Below are positions 17,274 to 24,743 of a stretch of DNA of 64,000 nt, one piece after another. Numbering within the stretch: the first letter of the stretch is position 1; every line of letters begins with the position of its first letter. The stretch covers positions 227,606-291,605 of the forward strand of contig NZ_QUNH01000002.1 in the NCBI RefSeq assembly GCF_003387355.1. The letters run 5' to 3'. The notes below the pieces were generated by a model that saw only the letters and a list, made by a program, of their open reading frames with translations, was not told the DNA's origin and searched no databases. This DNA is from Winogradskyella sediminis. GTDB lineage: Bacteria; Bacteroidota; Bacteroidia; Flavobacteriales; Flavobacteriaceae. The position numbers and the translations under genes are program-made.

Positions 17274-17510
17274 TTAATTTAACAGTGCCAATACTTCAGC
17301 TTTTGAAGGTACTCGACCTTTAATAGTAATCACATCATCGATGACTAAAGCAGGTGTGGACATGACATTGAATTTCATGATTTCCATAATATCTTCAACT
17401 TTTTCAATGGTGGCCTCAATATTGTTTTCTGATACGACATCGCTTACGACGCTGGTCATTGATTTACACTTTGGACAACCTGTTCCTAATATTTTAATTA
17501 CTTTACTCAT
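17274..17510 (-). CDS. Small thioredoxin-fold protein, redox-active disulfide type
   Basis: The 78-residue product has the CPKC active site in KILGTGCPKCKSM and the cis-proline region MSTPALVIDDVITIKGRVPS. That identifies the redox-active disulfide protein 2 group of mini-thioredoxins. It lacks a signal peptide and is cytosolic. In many bacteria and archaea this group sits beside ArsR regulators and DUF318 permeases, exactly as here. It may deliver reduced thiols or bound metalloid to the permease; that step is inferred. Confidence 0.88.
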   Translation of the reverse strand: MSKVIKILGTGCPKCKSMTSVVSDVVSENNIEATIEKVEDIMEIMKFNVMSTPALVIDDVITIKGRVPSKAEVLALLN

Positions 17511-17562
17511 AATGCTAGTATTTGTTTATCGCCAATAGACGATATGGTTATTAAAAAAAATA

Positions 17563-17868
17563 TCAATCAAAAAAATCTTGAAACAAGGATTTGGCAATTT
17601 TCCAATTCTCTTGATTAATACAGTATTTTATTTTAGGCGATTTTAATTCACCTTGAATTAAACCCGCGTTCTTTAATTCCTTTAAATGTTGAGACACTGT
17701 AGATTGTGCTAATGGAAATACATCAACCAAATCTCCAGTAAAGCAACACGATTGACTTTGTAAGTGTTTCAAAATAGCGATTCGTGTTGGGTGTCCTAAA
17801 GCTTTAGCAAACTTTGCTAAGGCTTCTGTATTTTCTTTATATGCTATAGTTTCTAAAGTTCTTTTCAT
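17563..17868 (-). CDS. arsR: ArsR/SmtB family metalloregulator
   Basis: The 101-residue winged-helix repressor has the core ALGHPTRIAILKHLQ and the recognition helix LAQSTVSQHLKELKNAGLI. A cysteine pair at residues 41-42 (QSCCFTGDLV) lies near where arsenic or metal would bind. A third cysteine is near residue 83 (KIKYC). It is the first gene of the operon; a palindrome overlaps its probable promoter at 17876-17891, so autorepression relieved by As(III)/Sb(III) or another soft metal is likely. The inducer cannot be fixed from sequence. Confidence 0.9.
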   Translation of the reverse strand: MKRTLETIAYKENTEALAKFAKALGHPTRIAILKHLQSQSCCFTGDLVDVFPLAQSTVSQHLKELKNAGLIQGELKSPKIKYCINQENWKIAKSLFQDFFD

Positions 17869-17875
17869 ATCTCTT

Positions 17876-17891
17876 ATCGCAAATGTACGAT
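17876..17891 (-). promoter_or_regulatory. Putative ArsR operator over a -7 box
   Basis: On the minus strand ATCGTACATTTGCGAT is an inverted repeat with arms ATCG/CGAT and an 8-base spacer. It contains TACATTTG (17887-17880), a match to TAnnTTTG. The site is 8 bases upstream of the arsR ATG, so the transcript would be leaderless or nearly so, and a bound repressor would block the polymerase. No clear -33 TTG is present. Confidence 0.45.
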
Positions 17892-17968
17892 TGATTTATG
17901 GGTTTTCATAATTTAAAAGGAATTTATTTATTTTCGGTTACCATCATATTACATTTATTCATAAACGT

Positions 17969-17999
17969 TTGCTTAATATTAAAATGTAAAGTATATTTG
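17969..17999 (+). promoter_or_regulatory. Promoter of the membrane protein/XRE operon
   Basis: TTG at 17969-17971 and TATATTTG at 17992-17999 are separated by 20 bases, a full match to the Bacteroidota consensus. Transcription would begin near 18006, about 40 bases before the ATG at 18048. Confidence 0.65.
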
Positions 18000-18006
18000 T
18001 CATATG

Positions 18007-18022
18007 GTAAAAATAATTTTAC
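18007..18022 (+). promoter_or_regulatory. Inverted repeat, candidate XRE operator
   Basis: GTAAAA (18007-18012) and TTTTAC (18017-18022) are perfect inverted arms with a 4-base spacer, placed just after the predicted transcription start. The site suits autoregulation by the helix-turn-helix protein encoded second in the operon. AT-rich DNA makes chance repeats common. Confidence 0.35.
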
Positions 18023-18047
18023 TTAATTTAAAGTAAACTTGTCAATT

Positions 18048-18497
18048 ATGAAAATAGATAAACTTATGGAATGCGAAAGGAATACGTTTTATAAACTCAT
18101 TAATTTTAGACTACCATCTCAGTTTATGATTATTGGGATTGCTGTAGTATTACTATCAATTGTGATGATGTTTATTCGTGCTTTTGCAATGGATGGAGAT
18201 ACAGAGGGATTAAAATTAGTATTACAGAAATTCCTTTTGGTTGGTATGTTAATAATGTCCTTGTCTAAAGATAAACTTGAAGACGAAATGACTATTGCTT
18301 TGAGAGCACAATCTTACGCTATAGCCTTTGTCGTTGGTGTTATTTACGCGCTAGTTATGCCTTATGTTGAGTTTGGTGTTTCTAATGTTATAAATTCAGG
18401 AGGAGAATCCTTTAAAAATTTAGGTGATTTTCAGGTATTATTATTTATGTTAATGGTTCAACTGATGTTTTATCATAACTTAAAACGTTACAGATAA
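18048..18497 (+). CDS. Four-span inner-membrane protein paired with an XRE regulator
   Basis: The start chosen is ATG 18048; an in-frame TTG at 18039 adds only three residues. The 149-residue protein has four hydrophobic segments (about residues 28-47, 62-78, 88-108 and 124-142) and a short basic C-terminus (KRYR). It is followed by an XRE repressor whose ATG shares a base with this stop (TAATG). Such two-gene units, a small DUF2178-like membrane protein with a YozG-like regulator, are widespread. The role is unknown. Confidence 0.78.
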   Translation: MKIDKLMECERNTFYKLINFRLPSQFMIIGIAVVLLSIVMMFIRAFAMDGDTEGLKLVLQKFLLVGMLIMSLSKDKLEDEMTIALRAQSYAIAFVVGVIYALVMPYVEFGVSNVINSGGESFKNLGDFQVLLFMLMVQLMFYHNLKRYR

Positions 18498-18697
18498 TGG
18501 AAAATACTATAAAGGTAGAACGTGCTATCTTAAATCTTACTCAAGATGATTTAGCGAAACGAATAGGTGTTTCTCGTCAGACCATTAATTCTATTGAAGC
18601 TAATCGCTATGTACCTTCAACGGTTTTAGCTTTAAAGCTTTCTGATGTGTTTAATAAACCGGTAAATGATTTTTTTAAATTAAGTAATGATGATTAA
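18497..18697 (+). CDS. XRE/Cro-type helix-turn-helix regulator
   Basis: The 66-residue protein consists of one HTH domain (LTQDDLAKRIGVSRQTINSIEANRYVPSTVLALKLSDVFNKPVNDFF). It belongs to the short YozG-like group of XRE regulators. It is coupled by a one-base overlap to the preceding membrane-protein gene. It probably controls that operon, and a candidate operator lies at 18007-18022. No effector domain is present, so any signal would have to reach it through its partner. Confidence 0.88.
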   Translation: MENTIKVERAILNLTQDDLAKRIGVSRQTINSIEANRYVPSTVLALKLSDVFNKPVNDFFKLSNDD

Positions 18698-18833
18698 TGG
18701 AGTGTCTTAACATATGCTATTTTTTTATAAACCATATGTTGTAAAGTTTAAGTAGTTTGCCTCTATTAAAAATAGACGCCACTAATTATTAGAAATACAG
18801 TTGTAGAGGGTTACTGTTAAGAAACCTAATACA

Positions 18834-19703
18834 CTATATATTGCCAAATATCTTACTAAACCGTTGAGGAAATTTACTCTTAATATAGATAGTTTCATTA
18901 GTATAGGGATGCTTAAATTTTAAAGCATAAGCATGTAAATACAAACCTTTACCTTTTAATATTAAATGGTCAATTCCATAATCTTTATCTCCTAAAATAG
19001 GATGACCAAATTCTGATAAATGAATTCGTAATTGATGCCGTCGTCCTGTTAAAGGTTCTAATTGTACTAAATTTAGTTTGTTGAATCTTTCTGACGAAAC
19101 GGTTTTTATAACTTTATATTTTGATTGCGATTGTTTGTTATCAATATCAGACGAAATTATACCTTCGTTATTCATATGACCAATGGTGACTGCATAGTAG
19201 ATTTTTTCGATGTTTTTTTGTTCAAATTGTTTATTTAATTTTCTAATACTATCGTTTGTTTTTCCTACTAATAAAACTCCTGTAGTCGCATAATCTAAGC
19301 GATGTACTGGTTGTGGTTTTGCTGCATCTGATAGCGTACTTTGTTTAATATTCTGAACAAGTGCATTAGCAATTGTTTTAAAATGATTGCCGCTTACTAA
19401 AATACCAGCAGGTTTGTGTATTACAGCTAAATAATCATCTTCAAAGAGTACAGTGAGTTTAAAGTTTAATTGCTTTTTAATGCTTGTCTCTTCAGGAATG
19501 CTTAATCTAATCGTTTCTCCACCGTTAATAAATGTTGCTGAAGTGGCAATAACACCATTAACAGAAATGTAATTTTTTTTTAAAGCTTTTTTAAAAGAAG
19601 ATTTTGTAGGATAAGCTTTAAATAATCCAACACCATACTCTTGAAGACGGATAGTAGTTATAGTTTTAGGAACAATATGGGTTTCGATTTTTTCGATTAG
19701 CTT
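18834..19703 (-). CDS. RluA-family pseudouridine synthase, open frame without a normal start codon
   Basis: The open frame from the TAA at 19704-19706 to the TAG at 18834 encodes 289 residues with the full RluA architecture. It has an S4-like N-terminal part (IRLQEYGVGLF, then KKALKKNYISVNG), HKPAGILVSGN and the catalytic motif HRLDYATTGVLLVGK. The C-terminal LEPLTGRRHQLRIHL is also present. It isomerises uridine in rRNA or tRNA. No ATG, GTG or TTG occurs in frame until codon 177 (19175), after the catalytic Asp. Initiation must use ATC (19697 or 19688), ATT (19679) or similar, or the true start was lost. The length equals the family norm, so the reading frame itself looks intact. The given start is the frame limit. 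Confidence 0.7.
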   Translation of the reverse strand, partial: KLIEKIETHIVPKTITTIRLQEYGVGLFKAYPTKSSFKKALKKNYISVNGVIATSATFINGGETIRLSIPEETSIKKQLNFKLTVLFEDDYLAVIHKPAGILVSGNHFKTIANALVQNIKQSTLSDAAKPQPVHRLDYATTGVLLVGKTNDSIRKLNKQFEQKNIEKIYYAVTIGHMNNEGIISSDIDNKQSQSKYKVIKTVSSERFNKLNLVQLEPLTGRRHQLRIHLSEFGHPILGDKDYGIDHLILKGKGLYLHAYALKFKHPYTNETIYIKSKFPQRFSKIFGNI

Positions 19704-19739
19704 TTAAGTGTTGTTTGTAAGTTGAAAGATTGCGAGTGA

Positions 19740-20426
19740 TTATCCGTTTTTATGAAGTATATTTAATAAGTCTACAGTTCCTTCTGTAGCAGATTTTGGA
19801 ATTACCTTAATTTGTCCGCCACTTCCTATAGCAGGTTTGGGATCAATATAAAAAATCGGAGTATCAGCAGGTGCAAAATCCATTAATCCTGCAGCTGGAT
19901 ACACTTGCAAACTTGTACCTATAATTACTAGAATGTCTGCTTGTTTACAAACAGCCATAGCCTGGTCGATCATTGGCACTGCTTCGCCAAACCAAACGAT
20001 ATGTGGACGCAATTGGTATCCCTTTTCACAAAGATCGCCTAAACGCAAATCTTCTGTCCATAGTTTTATATCCGTTTCATCCTTTGAGCTTCGTATTTTT
20101 CGTAGTTCTCCATGTAGATGAATAACATTACTACTCCCAGCACGCTCATGCAAATCGTCTACATTCTGGGTGATTATGGTTACGTTATAATCTTGCTCTA
20201 AAGCGGCTAAATCTTTATGGGCTTGGTTGGGCTCAACATCGTTTAATTGTTTTCTTCTTTGATTATAAAAATCTAAAACCAATTCCGGATTGCGCTCAAA
20301 ACCTTCAGGAGTGGCAACTTCCATAACATCATGGCCTTCCCATAAACCATCAGCATCTCTAAATGTTTTAATACCACTTTCAGCGCTGATGCCTGCTCCT
20401 GTTAATATGACGATGTGTTTTTTCAT
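19740..20426 (-). CDS. cobB: NAD-dependent protein deacylase (sirtuin)
   Basis: The 228-residue sirtuin removes acyl groups from lysines using NAD in the cytosol. GAGISAESGIKTFRDADGLW binds NAD, TQNVDDLHERAG follows, the catalytic base is His105 (HLHGE), and VIIGTSLQVYPAAG closes the Rossmann fold. Tyr54 and Arg57 (FYNQRR) match the class III YxxR pair that favours succinyl and malonyl lysine. The usual zinc tetracysteine is missing: only Cys133 remains between residues 105 and 145. The gene is downstream of nothing obvious and is divergent from trmH. Confidence 0.93.
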   Translation of the reverse strand: MKKHIVILTGAGISAESGIKTFRDADGLWEGHDVMEVATPEGFERNPELVLDFYNQRRKQLNDVEPNQAHKDLAALEQDYNVTIITQNVDDLHERAGSSNVIHLHGELRKIRSSKDETDIKLWTEDLRLGDLCEKGYQLRPHIVWFGEAVPMIDQAMAVCKQADILVIIGTSLQVYPAAGLMDFAPADTPIFYIDPKPAIGSGGQIKVIPKSATEGTVDLLNILHKNG

Positions 20427-20504
20427 AAATTAAAAATAACCAAATTTAGATTAATAGATGTACCGTTACTATAATTTTGAGAATATTTTCAGGTCTATTT
20501 TTAG

Positions 20505-20512
20505 TATTTTTG
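20505..20512 (+). promoter_or_regulatory. -7 box directly before trmH
   Basis: TATTTTTG fits TAnnTTTG and ends only 4 bases before the trmH ATG at 20517, so the message may be leaderless. The nearest upstream TTG (20477-20479) is 25 bases away, longer than ideal. Confidence 0.4.
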
Positions 20513-20516
20513 ACCT

Positions 20517-21173
20517 ATGCAAGACTTAGAACTTTTAGAATACTTAGAAACATTTGTAACATCAAGTCGTATAGATCGATTTAAAGCAATTTTACCCAAC
20601 CGAACGAAGCATTTTGCAGTGGCTACAGAAGACGTGTATCAATTGCATAACACTAGTGCAGTGATGCGAACTTGTGATGTTTTTGGTATTCAAGAATTAA
20701 ATATAGTAGAAGAAGTCAACTCAAAAAGTATAGACAGAGAAATTGCTATGGGAGCTCAAAAGTGGGTAGATTTAAATCGATATCACAGTATAGGAGATTG
20801 TATAAGTGATATTAAGTCTCAAGGCTATCAAATTGTAGCAACCACACCTCATATTGATGATTGTGAGTTGATAGATTTTGATATTACTAAAAAGTCTTGT
20901 TTCTTTTTTGGAAGAGAATCTCAAGGGTTATCCCAGCAAGTCTTAGAGGAAGCCGATTGTTTCTTAAAAATTCCGATGTTTGGGTTTACCGAAAGCTTAA
21001 ATATATCTGTATCTGCAGCGATTATTCTTCAGCACGTTACAGCACGATTACGAAAATCAGATATTAAGTGGCAATTAACAGAAGAAGAAATTATAGACAA
21101 ACGTTTTGATTGGATTAAAAAAACAATAAAAGATTATGATGCAATAGTTGTGCGTTATAATTCGAAAGCATAA
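20517..21173 (+). CDS. trmH: tRNA/rRNA 2'-O-ribose methyltransferase, TrmH (SpoU) family
   Basis: The 218-residue protein has the SpoU motifs: motif 1 region HNTSAVMRTCDVFGIQEL, motif 2 CFFFGRESQGLS and motif 3 IPMFGFTESLNISVSAAIIL. These form the trefoil knot that binds S-adenosylmethionine. The conserved Arg and the Glu-Ser-Asn run are present. It probably methylates the 2'-hydroxyl of G18 in tRNA, as TrmH does, judging from length and the C-terminal extension (RLRKSDIKWQLTEEEI). Distinguishing TrmH from an rRNA-specific relative is not certain from sequence alone. Confidence 0.9.
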   Translation: MQDLELLEYLETFVTSSRIDRFKAILPNRTKHFAVATEDVYQLHNTSAVMRTCDVFGIQELNIVEEVNSKSIDREIAMGAQKWVDLNRYHSIGDCISDIKSQGYQIVATTPHIDDCELIDFDITKKSCFFFGRESQGLSQQVLEEADCFLKIPMFGFTESLNISVSAAIILQHVTARLRKSDIKWQLTEEEIIDKRFDWIKKTIKDYDAIVVRYNSKA

Positions 21174-21207
21174 TTTTTGTAAATTTAGCTAACTAAAAAA
21201 ATAATTT

Positions 21208-21570
21208 ATGGTAGGTTGGTTTGAAATTCCTGTAAACGATATGGAACGCGCAAGAACATTTTATGAAACTGTTTTTAATGTTAAAATAAAGGATGTTGAA
21301 TTTGATGGATTAAAAATGGGATGGTTTCCTGATAACGACGGAGCTTATGGTGCTTCGGGTGCACTGATAAAGCAGAATTCTTATGTTCCAAGTAAAGAAG
21401 GAACTTTAATTTATTTTATCTCTAAAGATGTTCAGATTGAATTAGATAGAGTAGAGGCTGCAGGTGGTAAAATAGGTTTAGAAAAAACCGAAATTTCCGA
21501 AAATAATGGCTTTATGGGCATGTTTATAGATACTGAAGGTAATAAAATAGCATTACATTCTGATGCCTAG
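21208..21570 (+). CDS. VOC/glyoxalase-like protein
   Basis: The 120-residue protein fits one vicinal-oxygen-chelate module made of two beta-alpha-beta-beta-beta units. It begins VGWFEIPVNDMERARTFYETVFN and ends GFMGMFIDTEGNKIALHS, the pattern of the YdcJ/PhnB-like lactoylglutathione-lyase relatives. It is cytosolic, follows trmH by 34 bases and may be co-transcribed with it. The substrate is unknown; these proteins range from isomerases to drug-binding proteins. Confidence 0.85.
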   Translation: MVGWFEIPVNDMERARTFYETVFNVKIKDVEFDGLKMGWFPDNDGAYGASGALIKQNSYVPSKEGTLIYFISKDVQIELDRVEAAGGKIGLEKTEISENNGFMGMFIDTEGNKIALHSDA

Positions 21571-21644
21571 TGATTAAGACTTATTCTTGCGATTTTTTCT
21601 TTCTTTACTGTTCTTTATGACTTTATATTCTTCATAACAGACGC

Positions 21645-22382
21645 TTATGCATCTAAAATTTGAAGATCATTAGCAGTATTAATAAAATCTTTAGAGTAAT
21701 TACACTGGTTAACTAACTCGTCTAAATCGTATTTAGTAACTTGTAACAGCACCAAGAGCATCTCTCTATCAAAACGTTTAGATAACTGACTTCTAATCTC
21801 GTCATCTTCCTTCATTTTTTTAAGCTTATGCATTTCGTTAGGCTTTCTGCCAAACATGTTGTACAAGAAATCTGCAGGGTTAAAAATAGCTCCAAGTACG
21901 CGTGTAGCAAGATTGGGTTTTCCTGCTTCATAACCTTGTCCTGGTAAGCCAGAAATACGGTAACGGTTATTAGATGTAATAGGAACTTGGTTCATATCCA
22001 CTTCTAGGTAACCGGTTAATTCTAGTTGTTTTACGGTGACTTCTTCTAAGGCTAAAGCAGATTCGGTCATTTTAATTTCTGTATTACCAAACTTTAACCA
22101 GTCGTTAGTTACTCTTACTTTAATAGATTTATAACCCAAGTAAGATAAATGTAGTGTATCATTAACCTTAGCTCTTATTTCAAACACACCTTTATCATCT
22201 GTTGCTGTACCTACAACTTCATTAATATTTACAATATTAGCTTCAGTTAAAGGGAGGTCTGTTGAAGAACTTACTAAAGTTCCCTTCACTTTGGTAGCTG
22301 TTTTGGTTGCAGTACTGTCTTGGCTATAGCTGTTAACTGTAGTTAAACATATAATAAGTAAAAATAGATATCGCATGTACAA
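21645..22382 (-). CDS. Exported protein with a carboxypeptidase-like regulatory domain
   Basis: The 245-residue protein has a signal peptide (YLFLLIICLTTVNSYSQ). A CarboxypepD_reg-like Ig-fold domain follows at about residues 32-105 (VKGTLVSSSTDLPLTEANIV, then LHLSYLGYKSIKVRV). The C-terminal part is basic and helical (FGRKPNEMHKLKKMKEDDEIR). This beta-sandwich is common at the N-terminus of TonB receptors, but here it is followed by about 130 residues that are not a barrel. It is probably periplasmic. A second ATG lies two codons into the frame. The function is unknown. Confidence 0.8.
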   Translation of the reverse strand: MYMRYLFLLIICLTTVNSYSQDSTATKTATKVKGTLVSSSTDLPLTEANIVNINEVVGTATDDKGVFEIRAKVNDTLHLSYLGYKSIKVRVTNDWLKFGNTEIKMTESALALEEVTVKQLELTGYLEVDMNQVPITSNNRYRISGLPGQGYEAGKPNLATRVLGAIFNPADFLYNMFGRKPNEMHKLKKMKEDDEIRSQLSKRFDREMLLVLLQVTKYDLDELVNQCNYSKDFINTANDLQILDA

Positions 22383-22516
22383 ATGTTACGAGGTAAAGGT
22401 AATAAAGAAAACGGATTTACCATATTAGACTTTTCTTTTTGACTAAATATTAACTTTTTTACGAGTCGCACAAAGAAAGACAATTGGTTTGATGCATAGG
22501 AATGTGCTTAAAAATA

Positions 22517-22558
22517 AAAAATCCAAAACAGAGAATATAGCTCGAGTTTTGGATTTTT
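22517..22558 (-). terminator. Terminator of the DEAD-box helicase gene
   Basis: AAAAATCCAAAAC (22517-22529) and GTTTTGGATTTTT (22546-22558) form a perfect 13-bp stem with a 16-base loop and a T-rich run on the minus strand, 29 bases beyond the helicase stop. Confidence 0.8.
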
Positions 22559-22586
22559 ATAATCTATATATTAAGCGGTTTATTGC

Positions 22587-24464
22587 TTAATCTCTTCGTC
22601 TAGAACGTCTTGGTCTTTCTGATACAGAGCTACTAGATTCTGATGGGCGTCTATCTCCTCTAGAGTCGTTAAACTTTCGGTCTCCTCTATCGCTAGAACG
22701 TCTGTCACTTCGGTTTCCAGAACCTGCACCTTCAGAACGTCTTCCGCTTGTACGTCTATCTCCACGTGGTTTATCACTACGTCTGCGATTTCTTCCGCCA
22801 GAGTTTCTATCGTTTCCACCACGACTTCTTCCTCCACGACCTTTGCCACCTTTATTATCGCTTACTTCTACATTAACATAACGACCATCGTGCTTAAAGT
22901 CAGTAAAGAAGGCGAGTACTTTTTCTTGTAAGGCTTTCTCAGTATTAAAGAACGAAAAACTCTCTTTGACGTCTACTTTAAATACGTCATCTCTACCCAA
23001 TTCTAATTGTTCTTTTAAGAAATCTTTCAATTTCATCCAATCAAAACCATCTTTTCGACCTACGTTAATAAAGTACCGAGAATCGTTAGATTGCTTTCCA
23101 AAATCGCGTCCTCCGTCTCTATCACTTCCACGAGAATCTACCACACTTAAATCTTTTGATTTTTGGTAATAATTAAAGAAACGATTAAATTCTACCGAGA
23201 AGAATTTTTTGATTAATTCATCCTTGTCTGTATCAGCAAATAATTCATTAATACTGTCAAGATGTTTATCTATTTCATGATTTGTTTCAGTAGTGTGAAT
23301 TTTATTTGCTAAAGACATTAACTGTACTTCAACTATATCAGATCCTGATGGAATCTCTTTTTTCTCAAACTGCTTCTTAATAATACGCTCAATACTTTTT
23401 ATCTTACGTGTTTCACTTTTAGAAACAATAACCATTGATACACCAGTTTTTCCTGCGCGTCCTGTACGGCCAGAGCGGTGTGTATACGTTTCAATTTCGT
23501 CTGGTAACTGGTAATTAATAACGTGTGTAATATCATCGACATCAATACCACGAGCAGCTACATCTGTTGCAACCAACATTTGTATTTGCTGATTTCTGAA
23601 GGATTTCATTACTAAATCACGTTGATTCTGACTTAAATCGCCATGTAAAGCTCCTGCAGAATAACCATCTTCAATTAAATTCTCCGCTACTTTTTGAGTG
23701 TCTCTTTTTGTTCTACAGAATATTACAGAGAAAATATCTGGATTAGCGTCTGCTAAACGTTTTAAGGCTTGGTAACGGTCTCTTGCGTTTACTAAATAGT
23801 ACTCGTGTGTAACGTTACTGGTACTTTCATTTTTATTTCCTACGGTAATTTCCGTTGGATCGTACATAAATTTCTTTGCAATAGTAGACACCTCTTTTGG
23901 CATCGTAGCAGAAAATAACCATGTACTTTTATCATCTGGTGTGTGAGATAAAATATCTGTTATGTCTTCATAGAAGCCCATGTTTAACATCTCATCAGCT
24001 TCGTCTAAAACACTGTATTGTATTTTAGAAATATCAACCATTCTTCGGCTAATCATATCTTTCATACGACCTGGTGTTGCTACAATGATTTGTGCACCAC
24101 GCTTAACTTGTCTGGCTTGATCTGAAATGCTAGAACCACCATAAATGGCTACAACATTAAGACCATTACAATATTTACCATAATTTTTTAATTCGTTGGT
24201 AATTTGTAGACAAAGTTCTCGAGTAGGTGATAAGATGAGACCTTGTGTGGTTCTACTATCTATATCAATTTTTTGTAACATTGGAAATCCGAAGGCTGCC
24301 GTTTTTCCTGTTCCGGTTTGTGCTAAAGCCACTAAGTCTTTGTCTTCTTTTTCTAATAAAAGTGGGATAGCTTTTGCTTGTACTTCACTTGGTTTTTCAA
24401 AACCTAAATCCGTAATAGCGCGTAAAAGGTCTTCATTAAGACCGAGTTCTTGAAATGTGCTCAT
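22587..24464 (-). CDS. deaD: DEAD-box ATP-dependent RNA helicase, DeaD/CsdA-like
   Basis: The 625-residue enzyme has all helicase motifs: Q motif (FQELGLNEDLLRAITDLGFEKPSEVQ), Walker A AQTGTGKT, PTRELCLQI, DEAD, SATMPKE, and HRSGRTGRAG. A DbpA-like RNA-binding domain lies at about 475-545 (FINVGRKDGFDWMKLKDFLKE). The C-terminal 80 residues are rich in Arg, Gly, Ser and Asp (GGRSRGGNDRNSGGRNRR). It unwinds RNA duplexes in ribosome assembly and cold adaptation. A promoter lies about 140 bases upstream, giving a leader of roughly 130 bases. Confidence 0.94.
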   Translation of the reverse strand: MSTFQELGLNEDLLRAITDLGFEKPSEVQAKAIPLLLEKEDKDLVALAQTGTGKTAAFGFPMLQKIDIDSRTTQGLILSPTRELCLQITNELKNYGKYCNGLNVVAIYGGSSISDQARQVKRGAQIIVATPGRMKDMISRRMVDISKIQYSVLDEADEMLNMGFYEDITDILSHTPDDKSTWLFSATMPKEVSTIAKKFMYDPTEITVGNKNESTSNVTHEYYLVNARDRYQALKRLADANPDIFSVIFCRTKRDTQKVAENLIEDGYSAGALHGDLSQNQRDLVMKSFRNQQIQMLVATDVAARGIDVDDITHVINYQLPDEIETYTHRSGRTGRAGKTGVSMVIVSKSETRKIKSIERIIKKQFEKKEIPSGSDIVEVQLMSLANKIHTTETNHEIDKHLDSINELFADTDKDELIKKFFSVEFNRFFNYYQKSKDLSVVDSRGSDRDGGRDFGKQSNDSRYFINVGRKDGFDWMKLKDFLKEQLELGRDDVFKVDVKESFSFFNTEKALQEKVLAFFTDFKHDGRYVNVEVSDNKGGKGRGGRSRGGNDRNSGGRNRRRSDKPRGDRRTSGRRSEGAGSGNRSDRRSSDRGDRKFNDSRGDRRPSESSSSVSERPRRSRRRD

Positions 24465-24604
24465 TCTTGAGTATATGTATTCGATTATGTTCTGTTGGTG
24501 TTACAAGAGAAGCGAATCGACATACTAAACACTAAAACTTCTAGGTAACACATCCTCACTCTGAGGAATTTACAAAATCCTTAAATAGATTTTTTTGCAA
24601 GGTG

Positions 24605-24634
24605 CAAAACTACGACAATTAATTGGATATTCAA
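24605..24634 (-). promoter_or_regulatory. Promoter of the DEAD-box helicase gene with a long leader
   Basis: On the minus strand TTG (24634-24632) and TAGTTTTG (24612-24605) are 19 bases apart, a perfect Bacteroidota promoter. The transcript would start near 24598, leaving a leader of about 134 bases before the ATG at 24464. The leader contains a short CCTCA/TGAGG hairpin (around 24551-24564). Confidence 0.75.
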
Positions 24635-24743
24635 TCTATAGTCTGCGGATTAGATAAATATGCCTATTATAAATAAGAAACATGTGTATGGTTTGTTTCA
24701 AAAAAATGGCATATTATTTTAAAAATTTTTATTTTATTACGAC

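Noticed and set aside
22580-22849. Minus-strand 89-codon frame rich in Val and Glu overlapping the helicase gene
   Set aside because: It is the shadow of the Arg/Gly/Ser/Asp-rich repetitive tail of the DEAD-box helicase in another frame; no family or start signal.
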